Part shown: in pieces, positions 16,317-25,535 of the stretch | How positions within the stretch are numbered: the first letter of the stretch is position 1 | Layout: each line of letters starts with the position of its first letter | Origin: Kribbella sindirgiensis | GTDB lineage: Bacteria > Actinomycetota > Actinomycetes > Propionibacteriales > Kribbellaceae | Direction: 5' to 3' | Length of the DNA: 64,000 nucleotides | Assembly (NCBI RefSeq): GCF_004331435.1 | Contig: NZ_SJKA01000009.1 | Span: 186,001 to 250,000 of the forward strand | The notes under the pieces: model-generated | Database searches by the model: none | Seen by the model: the letters and a program-made list of their open reading frames with translations, nothing else | What the model was told of the DNA's origin: nothing | Position numbers and translations under genes: made by a program

Positions 16317-17888
16317 ATGGGGAATGGCGAGATGGCGGCGGACGACGCGCTGACCGCACGGATCGCCGCCGCGATGACCGCGGCGCAGTCGGGTGGGCAT
16401 GCGACGGCGGCGGCGGAGATCGAGGCGATCCGGACCGAGCTGGGCGGTGTGCCGAGCTACCGGCTCGCGGCCGCGGAGTACGTCCGGGGTGTGACGGCGC
16501 ACCATGCCAGCGATGCCGACGAGGCGTTGCGCGCGGTCGACGCCTGTATCGAGATCGCCCGCGCGATCGACGAACCGGGCTGGGAAGCCAACGCCCTGCC
16601 GATCCGCATCATCAACCTCGCCCGCAGCGGCCGCGGTGGCGACACGGTCAACGACCTGATCGCCGCTGAAGCAGCCCTGAACCGCACCCGGGACGCCGGC
16701 CTGACCGCCTGGGCACACACCGGCCTCGGCTACGCGTACGACGTCCTGCGGCTGTTCGAACTGTGCATTCCGCATTACGAGCTCGCCACTCAACTGGACG
16801 AGGACGTGTTCGAGCTGGCGGAGTCGAAGGCGATCGACCGGCTGAACCTCGCCGAGACGTACCTGCGCTGGGCGCACGAGCTCGAACGCCTCGGCGATCC
16901 TTTGTATACAAGGGAGATCGAGGAGCGTCTGGCATCCGCGGCGTACTGGGCGCGGGAGGCCGAGCGGGTGGTGGTCGACGACGAGACCCAGGAGTTCTGG
17001 AAACTCAGCGCCCGGCTGTGGATCGCCGCGGCCGCGACCGCTGAGGACCCGGATCGGGCCGTCGCCGACCTGACCGAGATCCGCGACGAGATCAGCAAGC
17101 TGGGCGAGACCGAGCGGCTCGCGATCGCCGGCGCCTACCTGGCCCGGGCCCTGCAGGCGCAGGGCAAGTCCGAGGAGGCGAAGGCCGCGGCGGACCGGGC
17201 GGCCGACGACCTGATTCCGTTGGCCGACCCATCGACCCATGTCCTGGTGCTGCAGACCCGTTCGGAGGTCGAGGCGGTCGACGGTACGCCGGGTGCGCTC
17301 GCGGGCCTCGCCTACGCGCGAACGGTCGCGCGGGGCTGGTGGAAAGAGCGGCAGCGCGCGCTGAACGCCGTACGGCACGCGCTTGCCGCACACGATCTGC
17401 CGGCCCGGCACGACGCCGAGTGGCACGCGGCGCGGCAGGATCCGCTGACCGGCGTGGGGAATCGCCGCGCCCTGGACGAGCGACTGACCGCGGCCCGCGA
17501 CTCCGGCCGGGCGGTGACGTTGCTGGCGATCGACGTGGACGATCTGAAGCTCGTCAACGACACGTTCGGGCACGCCTGCGGAGACGAATTGCTGCAGGTT
17601 GTGGCAAATCTCCTGGTAGAACAGGCGCGAGCGACCGATGCCGTGATTCGATCGGGTGGCGACGAGTTCTTCGTGGTGCTCGACCAGCCCGACGCCAAGG
17701 GTGGTGCCCAGCTGGCCGAGCGGATCCGGATCGCCGTGCAGGCGATCGCGGCGACGACGGGCAAACCGTGGCTGCGCCGGCTCGGACTGAGCCTCGGGTA
17801 CGCCGCGACCGCCGAAGGAATCGCCGTGGAGCAGCTGATCTCCCGGGCCGACCAGCGCCTGTACACGGAGAAGCGCCGCAAGAAGTGA
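16317..17888 (+). CDS. TPR-like sensor plus GGDEF diguanylate cyclase (first of tandem pair)
   Basis: 523-residue cytosolic protein. Residues 1 to about 360 are a helical, TPR-like repeat region with no TM segment; the rest is a GGDEF domain making c-di-GMP from two GTP. The catalytic motif GGDEF is intact and preceded at the canonical distance (RxxD, 5 residues, GGDEF) by RATD, the product-inhibition I-site. The metal-binding block IDVDDLKLVNDTFGH is complete. ATG 16317 or ATG 16332 can be the start; the second is 7 nt after GGGGAA and aligns best with the paralogue. The next gene, 16 nt downstream, is a paralogue, so both are probably one operon. Confidence 0.9.
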   Translation: MGNGEMAADDALTARIAAAMTAAQSGGHATAAAEIEAIRTELGGVPSYRLAAAEYVRGVTAHHASDADEALRAVDACIEIARAIDEPGWEANALPIRIINLARSGRGGDTVNDLIAAEAALNRTRDAGLTAWAHTGLGYAYDVLRLFELCIPHYELATQLDEDVFELAESKAIDRLNLAETYLRWAHELERLGDPLYTREIEERLASAAYWAREAERVVVDDETQEFWKLSARLWIAAAATAEDPDRAVADLTEIRDEISKLGETERLAIAGAYLARALQAQGKSEEAKAAADRAADDLIPLADPSTHVLVLQTRSEVEAVDGTPGALAGLAYARTVARGWWKERQRALNAVRHALAAHDLPARHDAEWHAARQDPLTGVGNRRALDERLTAARDSGRAVTLLAIDVDDLKLVNDTFGHACGDELLQVVANLLVEQARATDAVIRSGGDEFFVVLDQPDAKGGAQLAERIRIAVQAIAATTGKPWLRRLGLSLGYAATAEGIAVEQLISRADQRLYTEKRRKK

Positions 17889-17904
17889 CGAAAAGTGGGG
17901 AGGT

Positions 17905-19476
17905 GTGGTGCGGGAGACGTCGGGGGTGACGGCGCGGATCGCGGCAGCGATGACGCGGGCGCAGTCGGGCAGTCCGGACGAGGCGGCGCTCGACCTGAAC
18001 GTGCTGCTCGCCGAGCTGGGCCCGGAGCCCACGCGCGAACGCGCCGCCGCGGAGTACGTGCGGGCCGTCGCGGCGCATCACGCCACCGACTCGGTCGAGG
18101 CGCTGGACGCCGTTGACAGCTGTATCCGGGTCGCCCGCGCGATCGACGAGCCGGGCTGGGAGGCGAACGCGATCGCGCTCCGGATCGTCACGCTGATCCG
18201 GACCGGCGAGGGCGGTGACTCGGTCGCCGACCTGGTCGCCGCGGAGAACGCCCTGTCCCGGACCCGCGACCTCGGCCTCGCGGGCTGGGCGCACACCGGC
18301 CTCGGCTACGCCTACGACCTGCTCCGGCTCTACGAGTTGTGCATCCCGCACTTCGAGCTCGCCGCTGAGGGCGACCATGACCCGCTCGGCCTGCTCGAGG
18401 CGCCGGCGATCAACCGGCTGAACCTGGCCGAGTCGAACCTGCGCTGGGCCCACGAGCTCGAGCGGCTCGGCGACACGTCGTACGAGGATGAGATCAAGGA
18501 ACGCCGGCGCGCAGCACACCGCTGGGCCGGGGAGGCGGTCGAGGTGATTCTCGCCGCGGACCTGCTCGGGTACTGGCCGATGGCCGGGCGGATGTGGCTC
18601 GCGGCGAGCAACGACGCCGCGGACGCGGGTGAGGCGGCCGTGATCCTCAAGGACTGCCGGGACCAGTTGGCCAAGCTCGGTGATCTCGAGCTCGCGGCGA
18701 TCGCGGGCGCGTACCTGGCCAAGGCGTACCTGGCGGGCGACCGGATCGGTGAGGCGATGGACGCCGCGGACCGCGCGGCGAGTGACCTGCCGCCGACGTC
18801 GGATCCGCCGGTGGAGGCGCTGATCCGGCACACCGCCGTACAGATCAGTGCGGAGTCCGGGGACGCCGGCGCGTCGTCCGGGCTGCAGTATGCGCGGGCG
18901 ATCAGCCGCGGCTGGTGGGCGGAGCGGCTGCGCGGGTTGTACGCCGTACGGAGTGCGCTGGCCAACCATGAGCTCTCGATCCGGCACGACGCCGAGTGGC
19001 GGGCGGCGCGTGAGGATCCGCTGACCGGCGTGGGGAATCGGCGTGCGCTCGACGAGCGGATGTCGGTGGCGCAGGACTCCGGCCGCTCGATCGCGGTGGT
19101 CGCGATCGACGTGGACAACCTGAAGGTGATCAACGACAGCTACGGGCACGCCAGCGGCGACGACGTACTGCGGCGGGTCGGGACGCTGCTGACCGAGCAG
19201 TGCCGCGCTGAGGACGTCGTGGCGCGGGCGGGCGGGGACGAGTTCGTCGTCGTACTCGACAACCCGGACGAGCGGGGTGCGCCTGAGCTGGTCGAGCGGA
19301 TCAAGTCCGCGGCGGATCGTGAGGCGGAGCGGGCGGAGGAGCCGTGGTTCGCGTTGCTGCGGCTGAGCGTCGGGCAGGCGAGCAGCACGGACGGTACGTC
19401 GGTCGCTGAGCTGCTGACCGAGGCGGATCGCCGCATGTACGCCGAGAAGCGCCGGCGCCGGCGCTCCGCTCAGTAG
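17905..19476 (+). CDS. TPR-like sensor plus GGDEF diguanylate cyclase (second of tandem pair)
   Basis: 523-residue paralogue of the preceding gene, colinear over its whole length (for example both carry TARIAAAMT near the start, AIDEPGWEAN and ARxDPLTGVGNRRALDER-like blocks). The GGDEF motif (RAGGDEFVVVL), the I-site RAED and the metal-binding IDVDNLKVINDSYGH are intact, so both copies should be active. Start GTG 17905 or 17908 follows GGGGAGG. Its stop overlaps the convergent methyltransferase gene by 7 nt. The solenoid half differs more than the GGDEF half, consistent with distinct input signals; that is inference. Confidence 0.9.
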   Translation: MVRETSGVTARIAAAMTRAQSGSPDEAALDLNVLLAELGPEPTRERAAAEYVRAVAAHHATDSVEALDAVDSCIRVARAIDEPGWEANAIALRIVTLIRTGEGGDSVADLVAAENALSRTRDLGLAGWAHTGLGYAYDLLRLYELCIPHFELAAEGDHDPLGLLEAPAINRLNLAESNLRWAHELERLGDTSYEDEIKERRRAAHRWAGEAVEVILAADLLGYWPMAGRMWLAASNDAADAGEAAVILKDCRDQLAKLGDLELAAIAGAYLAKAYLAGDRIGEAMDAADRAASDLPPTSDPPVEALIRHTAVQISAESGDAGASSGLQYARAISRGWWAERLRGLYAVRSALANHELSIRHDAEWRAAREDPLTGVGNRRALDERMSVAQDSGRSIAVVAIDVDNLKVINDSYGHASGDDVLRRVGTLLTEQCRAEDVVARAGGDEFVVVLDNPDERGAPELVERIKSAADREAERAEEPWFALLRLSVGQASSTDGTSVAELLTEADRRMYAEKRRRRRSAQ

Positions 19477-20912
19477 TCCAGGAAGCCTTCTATGACCAGG
19501 TTTCTGATCTGGGGGAGGTAGTCGGCGAGTACGTCGACGACGGGACGGTCCATGAGATCGGCCAGGGCGGCGAGGATCTGTCCTGTGCTCAGGTCGCCGT
19601 CGCAGGCGCCGACGAACCCGGCCAGGACCGTGTCGACCTGCTCCGCTCTCCGCATGCCCCGCTGGCGTCGGAGCACGATAGTGGCCGGGTCCTCGGCTCC
19701 GGGCTGCCCGGTGGTCTCCTGCACGACGTCGTCGGCCACGTGCAGGTGGAGCGCGGTGAGGTCGGCCGGGAGGCCTTCCAGGCGCTCGAAGCGGTGCAGG
19801 ACGTGCGGGCCGATCGGGCGCTCGATCTCGTACGGCCAGGCCTCCGCGTGCAGGGAGCCCTCGACGTTGTGCAGCGTGATCCAGCCCATGCCGATCGCCT
19901 CGACGTTGTGCTCGTCGAGGTAGCGCATCCATTCGTCGTACCTGGTGGTGTACTGCGGTGAGCCGTGCAGGCCGGCGTCACGGAGCCAGAGCTCGACGTA
20001 CTCGGACGGGTCGAGCTGCTCGCGCTGCACTGCCCAGGCGGAGCGGTCGCCTGTCCAGCCGGCGATGCGATCCTGCCAGTCCTCACCGCGGACACAGGTC
20101 CAGTTGGCGAGCAGCTGACACCACCCGCCGTCGGTCAGGTGGTCCGGCGCTTGCTTGATCAGTTGCTCGACGACGGTGTCACCGGCGTACGCCGTCTCGC
20201 GGTAGGTGAGATCGCCGCCGGGCGGGGAGATCACGTACGGCGGGTTGCTGACGATGAGGTCGAAACGCTCACCCTTCACGGGCTCGTACAGGCTGCCGTC
20301 GCGCAGATCGAGATCGAGGTGGTTGAGCGCGGCCGTCGCCTTCGCGAGCTGAAGAGCCCGCGGGTTGACGTCGGTCGCCGTCAACTGGTTGACCCGATCG
20401 GCGAGATGCAAGGACTGAATGCCGCACCCCGTGCCGATATCGAGCGCCCGGTCAGCCTTGATCGGAACGGTCAGGTGGATGAGGCTCAGGCTGGCCGGCG
20501 CGATCCCGAGTACGTAGTCGGACCGCATCGCCTCCCGCCGCCCGTCCAACCCCGGCGTCAGGTCGGCGACCACCCACCAGTCCCGCTCGTCCGCCGCGAA
20601 CGGCCGGATGTCGAGCGCCGCCCGTACCTCGTTTCCGCTACGGGTGACGATGCCCAAGGCAACCAGATCGATCCCCGGAAATGCGTTGATCACAAGAGTT
20701 TCCGGCACGGAACGCTGGAGCAGGAACAACCGGATCATCGTGTCGAGCCCATCACCCGATGCCGTACGACGGGACGCCGCCGAGGTCTCGTTCCGCGCCA
20801 ACGCCGCGCTCGCCTGGACGCCGAGCCGCTCGGCGACCCCGTCCGTGGTGTACCCCGCGCCGGAAAACGCTGTACGCAACCCGTCGACCACAGTCCCCGT
20901 CAGTTCGTGCAT
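19470..20912 (-). CDS. SAM-dependent methyltransferase, HemK/PrmC-like
   Basis: 480-residue class I methyltransferase. The central domain (about residues 150-300) has the SAM loop ALDIGTGCGIQSLHLA and the substrate motif NPPYV characteristic of N-methyltransferases acting on glutamine or nucleic-acid nitrogen, as in HemK/PrmC. An N-terminal domain (DUF7059-like) and a C-terminal helical domain flank it, making it longer than PrmC (about 280). A separate prmC is expected elsewhere near prfA, so this is probably a different enzyme. ATG 20912 lies 6 nt after GAGAAT, compatible with leaderless start; GGGAG is also 9 nt upstream. Confidence 0.85.
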   Translation of the reverse strand: MHELTGTVVDGLRTAFSGAGYTTDGVAERLGVQASAALARNETSAASRRTASGDGLDTMIRLFLLQRSVPETLVINAFPGIDLVALGIVTRSGNEVRAALDIRPFAADERDWWVVADLTPGLDGRREAMRSDYVLGIAPASLSLIHLTVPIKADRALDIGTGCGIQSLHLADRVNQLTATDVNPRALQLAKATAALNHLDLDLRDGSLYEPVKGERFDLIVSNPPYVISPPGGDLTYRETAYAGDTVVEQLIKQAPDHLTDGGWCQLLANWTCVRGEDWQDRIAGWTGDRSAWAVQREQLDPSEYVELWLRDAGLHGSPQYTTRYDEWMRYLDEHNVEAIGMGWITLHNVEGSLHAEAWPYEIERPIGPHVLHRFERLEGLPADLTALHLHVADDVVQETTGQPGAEDPATIVLRRQRGMRRAEQVDTVLAGFVGACDGDLSTGQILAALADLMDRPVVDVLADYLPQIRNLVIEGFLDY

Positions 20913-20995
20913 GGGCGCATTCTCCCATTCGTGCGTTCCGGTGACCTTGCCGATGGCAGACTTCGGGGGCGACGACGAGGAGCGGGGACAGGGTG

Positions 20996-21697
20996 ATGAC
21001 AGTGAACGACCTGCTGATAGCGCGGGGATTCTGGGGACCGAGGCGGGAGTCGCCGGATCAGGTTGCCGAGAGGTTGGTGGCGTTCCTGGCGGCTTTGGAC
21101 GAGGTGGTCGGGGAGCCGCTCCCGTGGTCGTCGCACGCCCTTCCGGGGAAGTTGCTCACCGAGCCGGCGAGCGCTCGGCAGGTGATCACCGACGCTTTCG
21201 GCGAGAACACGGACGCCCCGCATCTCGGGATCCATCAGGCGTACGATGCGCGCGGCGCAACAGCTGGACAGCTGAGGATCACGATGGGCGTCGGGGGATA
21301 CTCGGACTCACCGAACGTGCACAACGCGTTCTTGGTGAAGTGGCGTGCAGCCGACGACGAGCCGCTCGCAGTTCCGATTCTCCGCCACCTTGTCGCTGCA
21401 TGGGATCCGGACTGGGCCGCCGTGACGTCGAGGTCTCTCATGGACGCTCTGGCCGAGGTGCAGCCTCGCGGAACGCCGGGTCCGAAGGTCGGGTACCTGA
21501 CCTACCTCTCGGAGGGGAGGGCGCAGGTCTTGCCGGGTGGATTGGAGAAGCACCTGCTGAGCCTCGAGGCCGGCGTCGTCATCGGCTCCGGCGAGGGGAA
21601 CGGTTTCCTGTCCGAGGACCAGGCCGGCGAGTTCGCGAGGGACCTCACGTCCAGCGCGGCCTTCGCGGCGACGCCGACTTCTCGCAGCAAGTTCTGA
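20996..21697 (+). CDS. Imm52-like immunity protein (orphan)
   Basis: 233-residue cytosolic protein resembling the Imm52 family of polymorphic-toxin immunity proteins: N-terminal FWGPRRESPDQVAERL block, a central GGYSDSPNVHNAFLVKW strand pair, and AAWDPDWAAV before the C-terminal third. No toxin, WXG100 or secretion gene is adjacent; neighbours are a methyltransferase and a secreted glycosidase. The ATG at 20996 has GGGGACAGGG just upstream, with GAGGAG further back. A terminator shared with the convergent GH31 gene follows. Family assignment is by recollected motif pattern and should be confirmed by profile search. Confidence 0.6.
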   Translation: MTVNDLLIARGFWGPRRESPDQVAERLVAFLAALDEVVGEPLPWSSHALPGKLLTEPASARQVITDAFGENTDAPHLGIHQAYDARGATAGQLRITMGVGGYSDSPNVHNAFLVKWRAADDEPLAVPILRHLVAAWDPDWAAVTSRSLMDALAEVQPRGTPGPKVGYLTYLSEGRAQVLPGGLEKHLLSLEAGVVIGSGEGNGFLSEDQAGEFARDLTSSAAFAATPTSRSKF

Positions 21698-21702
21698 GCG
21701 GA

Positions 21703-21732
21703 CAGGGCGCGCTCCGTGAAGAGCGCGCCCTG
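21703..21732. terminator. Bidirectional terminator between Imm52-like and GH31 genes
   Basis: Perfect 12-bp stem (21703-21714 with 21721-21732) and 6-nt loop in the 43-nt gap between convergent stop codons. Confidence 0.85.
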
Positions 21733-21740
21733 CTCATTCA

Positions 21741-24700
21741 CTACGGGTTGCAGGTGAGTTTGGCGTCGGCCCAGTCGCCGTGGTCGCTGGTGTTGCCGTC
21801 GCCGCCGTCGGTGACCTGGAGGGTGAGGGTTTGGGCGCCGGTGACGTCGACCGTGGTGGTGGCGGTCGGTGAGGTGCCGGTGAGTTGGTCCGATGTGTAA
21901 CGGGCGGTGCCGTCGGTCAGGACCTTGAAGGTGACCTTGCCGCGGTCCTCCATTTCGTCGTCGATGCCCAGTTTGCTGGTGAAGCTGGTGCAGTTGCCGC
22001 CGAGGCGGACGCTCACCGACGAGGGGGCGTGCGCGCCCAGGCCCTTGGCGTACTGGACGCCGTCGAGCGTGATCGGCCCGCCGTCGCCGGCCGCGTCCTC
22101 ACCGTTGCTGTGGTCGCGTTCGACCGGGCCCCACCCGTTGGTGGAGTCAAGGAATTCCAGGTCGCTGACCCAGTTCTCCCCGGTAGGTGCCGATGGCAAC
22201 GGTTTGTCGGCGATCGTGGCCGCGAAGAAGCCCAGTCCGCCACCCGGCAGCTTGACCGCCTTCACGGTCTTCCCGGGATCGAGCGGTACGGCGGTGTAGA
22301 ACACCCGGTAGTCCGTGGTCGTGTTGCTCAACCCGGCGGCCGTGTACCGGCCCTTGACCGCCACGGCCAGCTTCGCGCCGCCCGTCGTCGGGTCCTGGCA
22401 GCACCAGTTCGGCAACTGGAACGTGCCCTCGGACGTCGATCCGTCGGTGTAGATGATCGTCACCGTTCCGCGGGCGTTCAGGCTCGCGCCGGCGCCCAGC
22501 AGCGCCAGATGCGATCCCGTTCCCGACACGAGGATCGGAGCCGACTGGTTCTTCACCAGGTTCGGCGTACCGGGCGCCCCGCTCGGCCAGGTGAAGTCGG
22601 CACCCTGGACGTTCACGGTCGCGCCAGGCGTGTACCCGGCCGCCGCCAGCGCCTCACCGTTGAAGCTGTTGCCCGACCCGTCGAAGTTTCCTTGCTGGTA
22701 CGTCGATGCGTCGCTCACGCCGACCACGTTCGCGGCCTGCGACACCGAGGCGTACGGCAGCTGCGCCGTACCGGTCGAGGTGTTCACATAACTCTTGCCT
22801 TGAGCAACGTACGACGCCCGCAACGTCAGCGTGAAGCTCGCGGGTTTCACGTCCGCTCCGGGGGTGACCTGCAGCTTCGTCGTCACGGTCTGCCCCGGGG
22901 AAACGGCGGAAAACGTGTTCTGGCCGCTGACCGACCAGCCGGCCGGTACCTGGACGTCGAGCCGCACATCGCGGACCGTTGTCGTGGTGCCGTTGCGGAA
23001 CGATGCGGTCAGCTCGGTCGCCTGGCCCGGAGCGTTCCACAGCGACGGCGTGGTGAGCTCGGGGGTCCCGAAGGTGTTCGTGACGTCGGGTCCACCGACC
23101 GCGGACGTGCCGATGAGTTGGACGACGGCGCTGCGGGACGTCGGGATCGAGGCGGTCTGGACTCGAATCACTCCGTCGGAGTAGGTCCACTTGACCGTCT
23201 TGCCGTCGACCAGGACGGTGTGCGGAGCGCTGCCGGTGTGGAGCGTGAGCTCGTACGGGCGTGCGGTTGGCTTGCTGTCGTACGAACCGACGCTGGCGCC
23301 GATCTTGACGGTGATGTCGCCGCGGCCCTGGGTCGGTGCGTCGACGGCGAACGTCTGCGTGGCCGACTTGGTCGATCGGGTCACGCGGTCGTCCTCGTAC
23401 ATCGAGAACGACGACTTCCCGGACGGGTAGATGTCGACGCTGATCGGGTCGCCGGGCTTCTGCTCGGCGGCGGTGTTGATGCCGGACTTCCACATCGGCA
23501 CGACCGCGCCCGCCTTCACGAACAGCGGCAGCGTGTCGAGCGGCGCGTGGTACCCGTTCACGGTCGTCGGGCCCTGGTGGACGCGGCCCGTCCAGTAGTC
23601 GATCCACCGGCCGGCGGGCAGGTAGATCCCGTTCTTCACCTCGTCCGCGCCGTACATCGGCGCGACCAGGAACTCCTTGCCGGCCAGGAACTCGTACTTG
23701 GTCGTGTCGTCCCAGGTGCGCGGGTCGTTCGGGTACTCCAGCACCAGCGACCGGTTCAGCGGTGCGCCGGTCCGGTGCGCCTCGGCGGCGTACGTGTAGA
23801 AGTACGGCAGCAGCCGCTCCCGCAGTTTCAGGTACTTGCGGTTGATCGAGGTGTACGGATCGCCGTACGCCCACGGCTGCTTGTACGCCGGGGTCGACCA
23901 GCCGGACATCGTCATGAACGCCGGGTTGAACACCTTCCACTGCAGGTCCCGCACGTACGACGTCGGGGAGCCGCCGAAGATCCCGTCCACATCGCCCGCG
24001 CTGTAGGCGATGCCGGAGTTGCCGGACCCGGTGATCGCCGGGATCTGCCACTTGATGGCGTCGAGCGAACCGCTGTGGTCACCGGTCCACTGCACCGCAC
24101 ACCGCTGCGCGCCGGCCCAGCCTTCGACCATCCATGCGAACCCGCGGGCGTTGCTGTACTGCTCGATCCCGTCGTGCGCGGTGTCACAGGCAGTCAGTGC
24201 GTACCGGTACCCCGGACCGACCCACGCGACGTCGAGCTTCCGGACGCGGACACCTGCCTCGCCTACCTCGGCCGGCTGCCGGTCCAGGTTCGACTGCGTC
24301 CACAGACCCATCTGGATGTTCCGCGCCCGCAGGTCGTCACCGGCCTGCTTCAGCGCCGGGATGTCCCGCTTGCCCCACCAGGTGCCGTCGACCTGCTCGG
24401 ACTCGGTGTTGGCGGAGTATCCGCAGCCGTAGTCGTCGTTGACGAGCATCCAGCCGCCGGGCATGTCCTCGTCCTTGAACCGCTGCGCGACCTTGACCGC
24501 GTCCAGTGTCGTCACCTTGTCCGGGTTGACCTTCCAGTCGTTGCTGGGGTCCGGATCCGTCGCGTAGTGACCACGGTTGTAGCAGTCCGAGTCGCCGTAC
24601 TCGAGTCCGTAGATCGGCGGCATGAACGGCCGGCCGGTGAGCTCGGTGTAGCGGTCGAGCGAGGTCTTCAGGTCGCCGATGAAGTAGTAGGCGTCGAACC

Positions 24701-25412
24701 GCTGCTCGTCGTGCGTAGTGACAACCGGACTAGTGAAGTTGTAACTACCCGGGCTGAACGTGTTCCGGAGTACGCCGTACCCCGCGGTGCTCATGTAGTA
24801 CGGCGAGGCGTTCGGGTTGCCGCCGTCCTCCCAGTTGAAGTCTCGCGAGATCTTGATGGTCTGGTCGCGGTGCGAGAAGCGACCGTTCTGCATGCCGCCG
24901 CCGAAGAACTGTTCGTTGGCGCCGCGGCCGAGGGTCTGCGTGGCGGATGTGTCGGTCCAGGACAGCGGCGCCGCCTCGGACCACACCAGTTGACCGTTCG
25001 AGCGGTAGACCGAGAACTTCAGCGGCTTCTTCTGCGCGCGCACCTCGATCTTGCCGGTGCTCAGCGAGTAGTACGCGCCGCGGTCCCGCCAGGTCGTCCG
25101 CGAGGTCCCGTAGTCGGTCTTGGTGACGATGTTGGACGCGGGGGCGTCCGGATCGGTGGGTGGGGTGTTCGCCGGGTCGGTGAAGTTCCCGTCCGGCGCC
25201 ATCCACAGCCGGAAGACGTCGTCCTTCAGGAACACCACTCGCACCTTCGCCGCGCCGGCGCTGAGGGCGTACGCCGCTTTGTCGGCCGCGAACCCGGTCA
25301 CGTCACCGAGCGTGGTGGCGGCGGCCTGCGCGGGAGCGGCGGTGTACACGAGTGCGCCTGCTAAGAGAGCTAGTGCGACTACTGAACGTTTCATGCGGAC
25401 AAAGATGCTCAC
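21741..25412 (-). CDS. Secreted GH31 family glycosidase with NEW3 and NPCBM modules
   Basis: 1,223-residue exported enzyme. Signal peptide to about residue 30 (TAAPAQA); galactose-mutarotase-like N-domain; GH31 barrel; then an NPCBM-associated NEW3 domain (about 790-880), a beta-rich domain, and a C-terminal NPCBM domain (about 1070-1223). Candidate nucleophile is Asp394 in KLDVAWVG and acid/base Asp445 in TGDHSGS; their 51-residue gap and the surrounding blocks (GDVDGIFGGS, TMSGWSTPAYKQPW) differ from alpha-glucosidases and recall the GH31 group with alpha-N-acetylgalactosaminidases and transglycosylases. Substrate therefore open. The GTG at 25412 follows GAGG by 5 nt; ATG 25394 is an alternative. 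Confidence 0.9.
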   Translation of the reverse strand: MSIFVRMKRSVVALALLAGALVYTAAPAQAAATTLGDVTGFAADKAAYALSAGAAKVRVVFLKDDVFRLWMAPDGNFTDPANTPPTDPDAPASNIVTKTDYGTSRTTWRDRGAYYSLSTGKIEVRAQKKPLKFSVYRSNGQLVWSEAAPLSWTDTSATQTLGRGANEQFFGGGMQNGRFSHRDQTIKISRDFNWEDGGNPNASPYYMSTAGYGVLRNTFSPGSYNFTSPVVTTHDEQRFDAYYFIGDLKTSLDRYTELTGRPFMPPIYGLEYGDSDCYNRGHYATDPDPSNDWKVNPDKVTTLDAVKVAQRFKDEDMPGGWMLVNDDYGCGYSANTESEQVDGTWWGKRDIPALKQAGDDLRARNIQMGLWTQSNLDRQPAEVGEAGVRVRKLDVAWVGPGYRYALTACDTAHDGIEQYSNARGFAWMVEGWAGAQRCAVQWTGDHSGSLDAIKWQIPAITGSGNSGIAYSAGDVDGIFGGSPTSYVRDLQWKVFNPAFMTMSGWSTPAYKQPWAYGDPYTSINRKYLKLRERLLPYFYTYAAEAHRTGAPLNRSLVLEYPNDPRTWDDTTKYEFLAGKEFLVAPMYGADEVKNGIYLPAGRWIDYWTGRVHQGPTTVNGYHAPLDTLPLFVKAGAVVPMWKSGINTAAEQKPGDPISVDIYPSGKSSFSMYEDDRVTRSTKSATQTFAVDAPTQGRGDITVKIGASVGSYDSKPTARPYELTLHTGSAPHTVLVDGKTVKWTYSDGVIRVQTASIPTSRSAVVQLIGTSAVGGPDVTNTFGTPELTTPSLWNAPGQATELTASFRNGTTTTVRDVRLDVQVPAGWSVSGQNTFSAVSPGQTVTTKLQVTPGADVKPASFTLTLRASYVAQGKSYVNTSTGTAQLPYASVSQAANVVGVSDASTYQQGNFDGSGNSFNGEALAAAGYTPGATVNVQGADFTWPSGAPGTPNLVKNQSAPILVSGTGSHLALLGAGASLNARGTVTIIYTDGSTSEGTFQLPNWCCQDPTTGGAKLAVAVKGRYTAAGLSNTTTDYRVFYTAVPLDPGKTVKAVKLPGGGLGFFAATIADKPLPSAPTGENWVSDLEFLDSTNGWGPVERDHSNGEDAAGDGGPITLDGVQYAKGLGAHAPSSVSVRLGGNCTSFTSKLGIDDEMEDRGKVTFKVLTDGTARYTSDQLTGTSPTATTTVDVTGAQTLTLQVTDGGDGNTSDHGDWADAKLTCNP

Positions 25413-25535
25413 GACTGCCTCACTTCACGCATCAATGAACAAGATGCGCACATTGAAACCCAGCGGCCGCGGATTGTCATCAGGTCAGCTTCATCAAGTT
25501 GAGACGGTGTCGCTATCACGGAGTGAAACTCCGCG

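Noticed and set aside
21885..25364. Long (over 1,100 codons) open frame antisense to the GH31 gene
   Set aside because: Arg/Val/Gly-rich shadow of a high-GC gene; no ribosome site, no domain, and the opposite strand has clear GH31 motifs.
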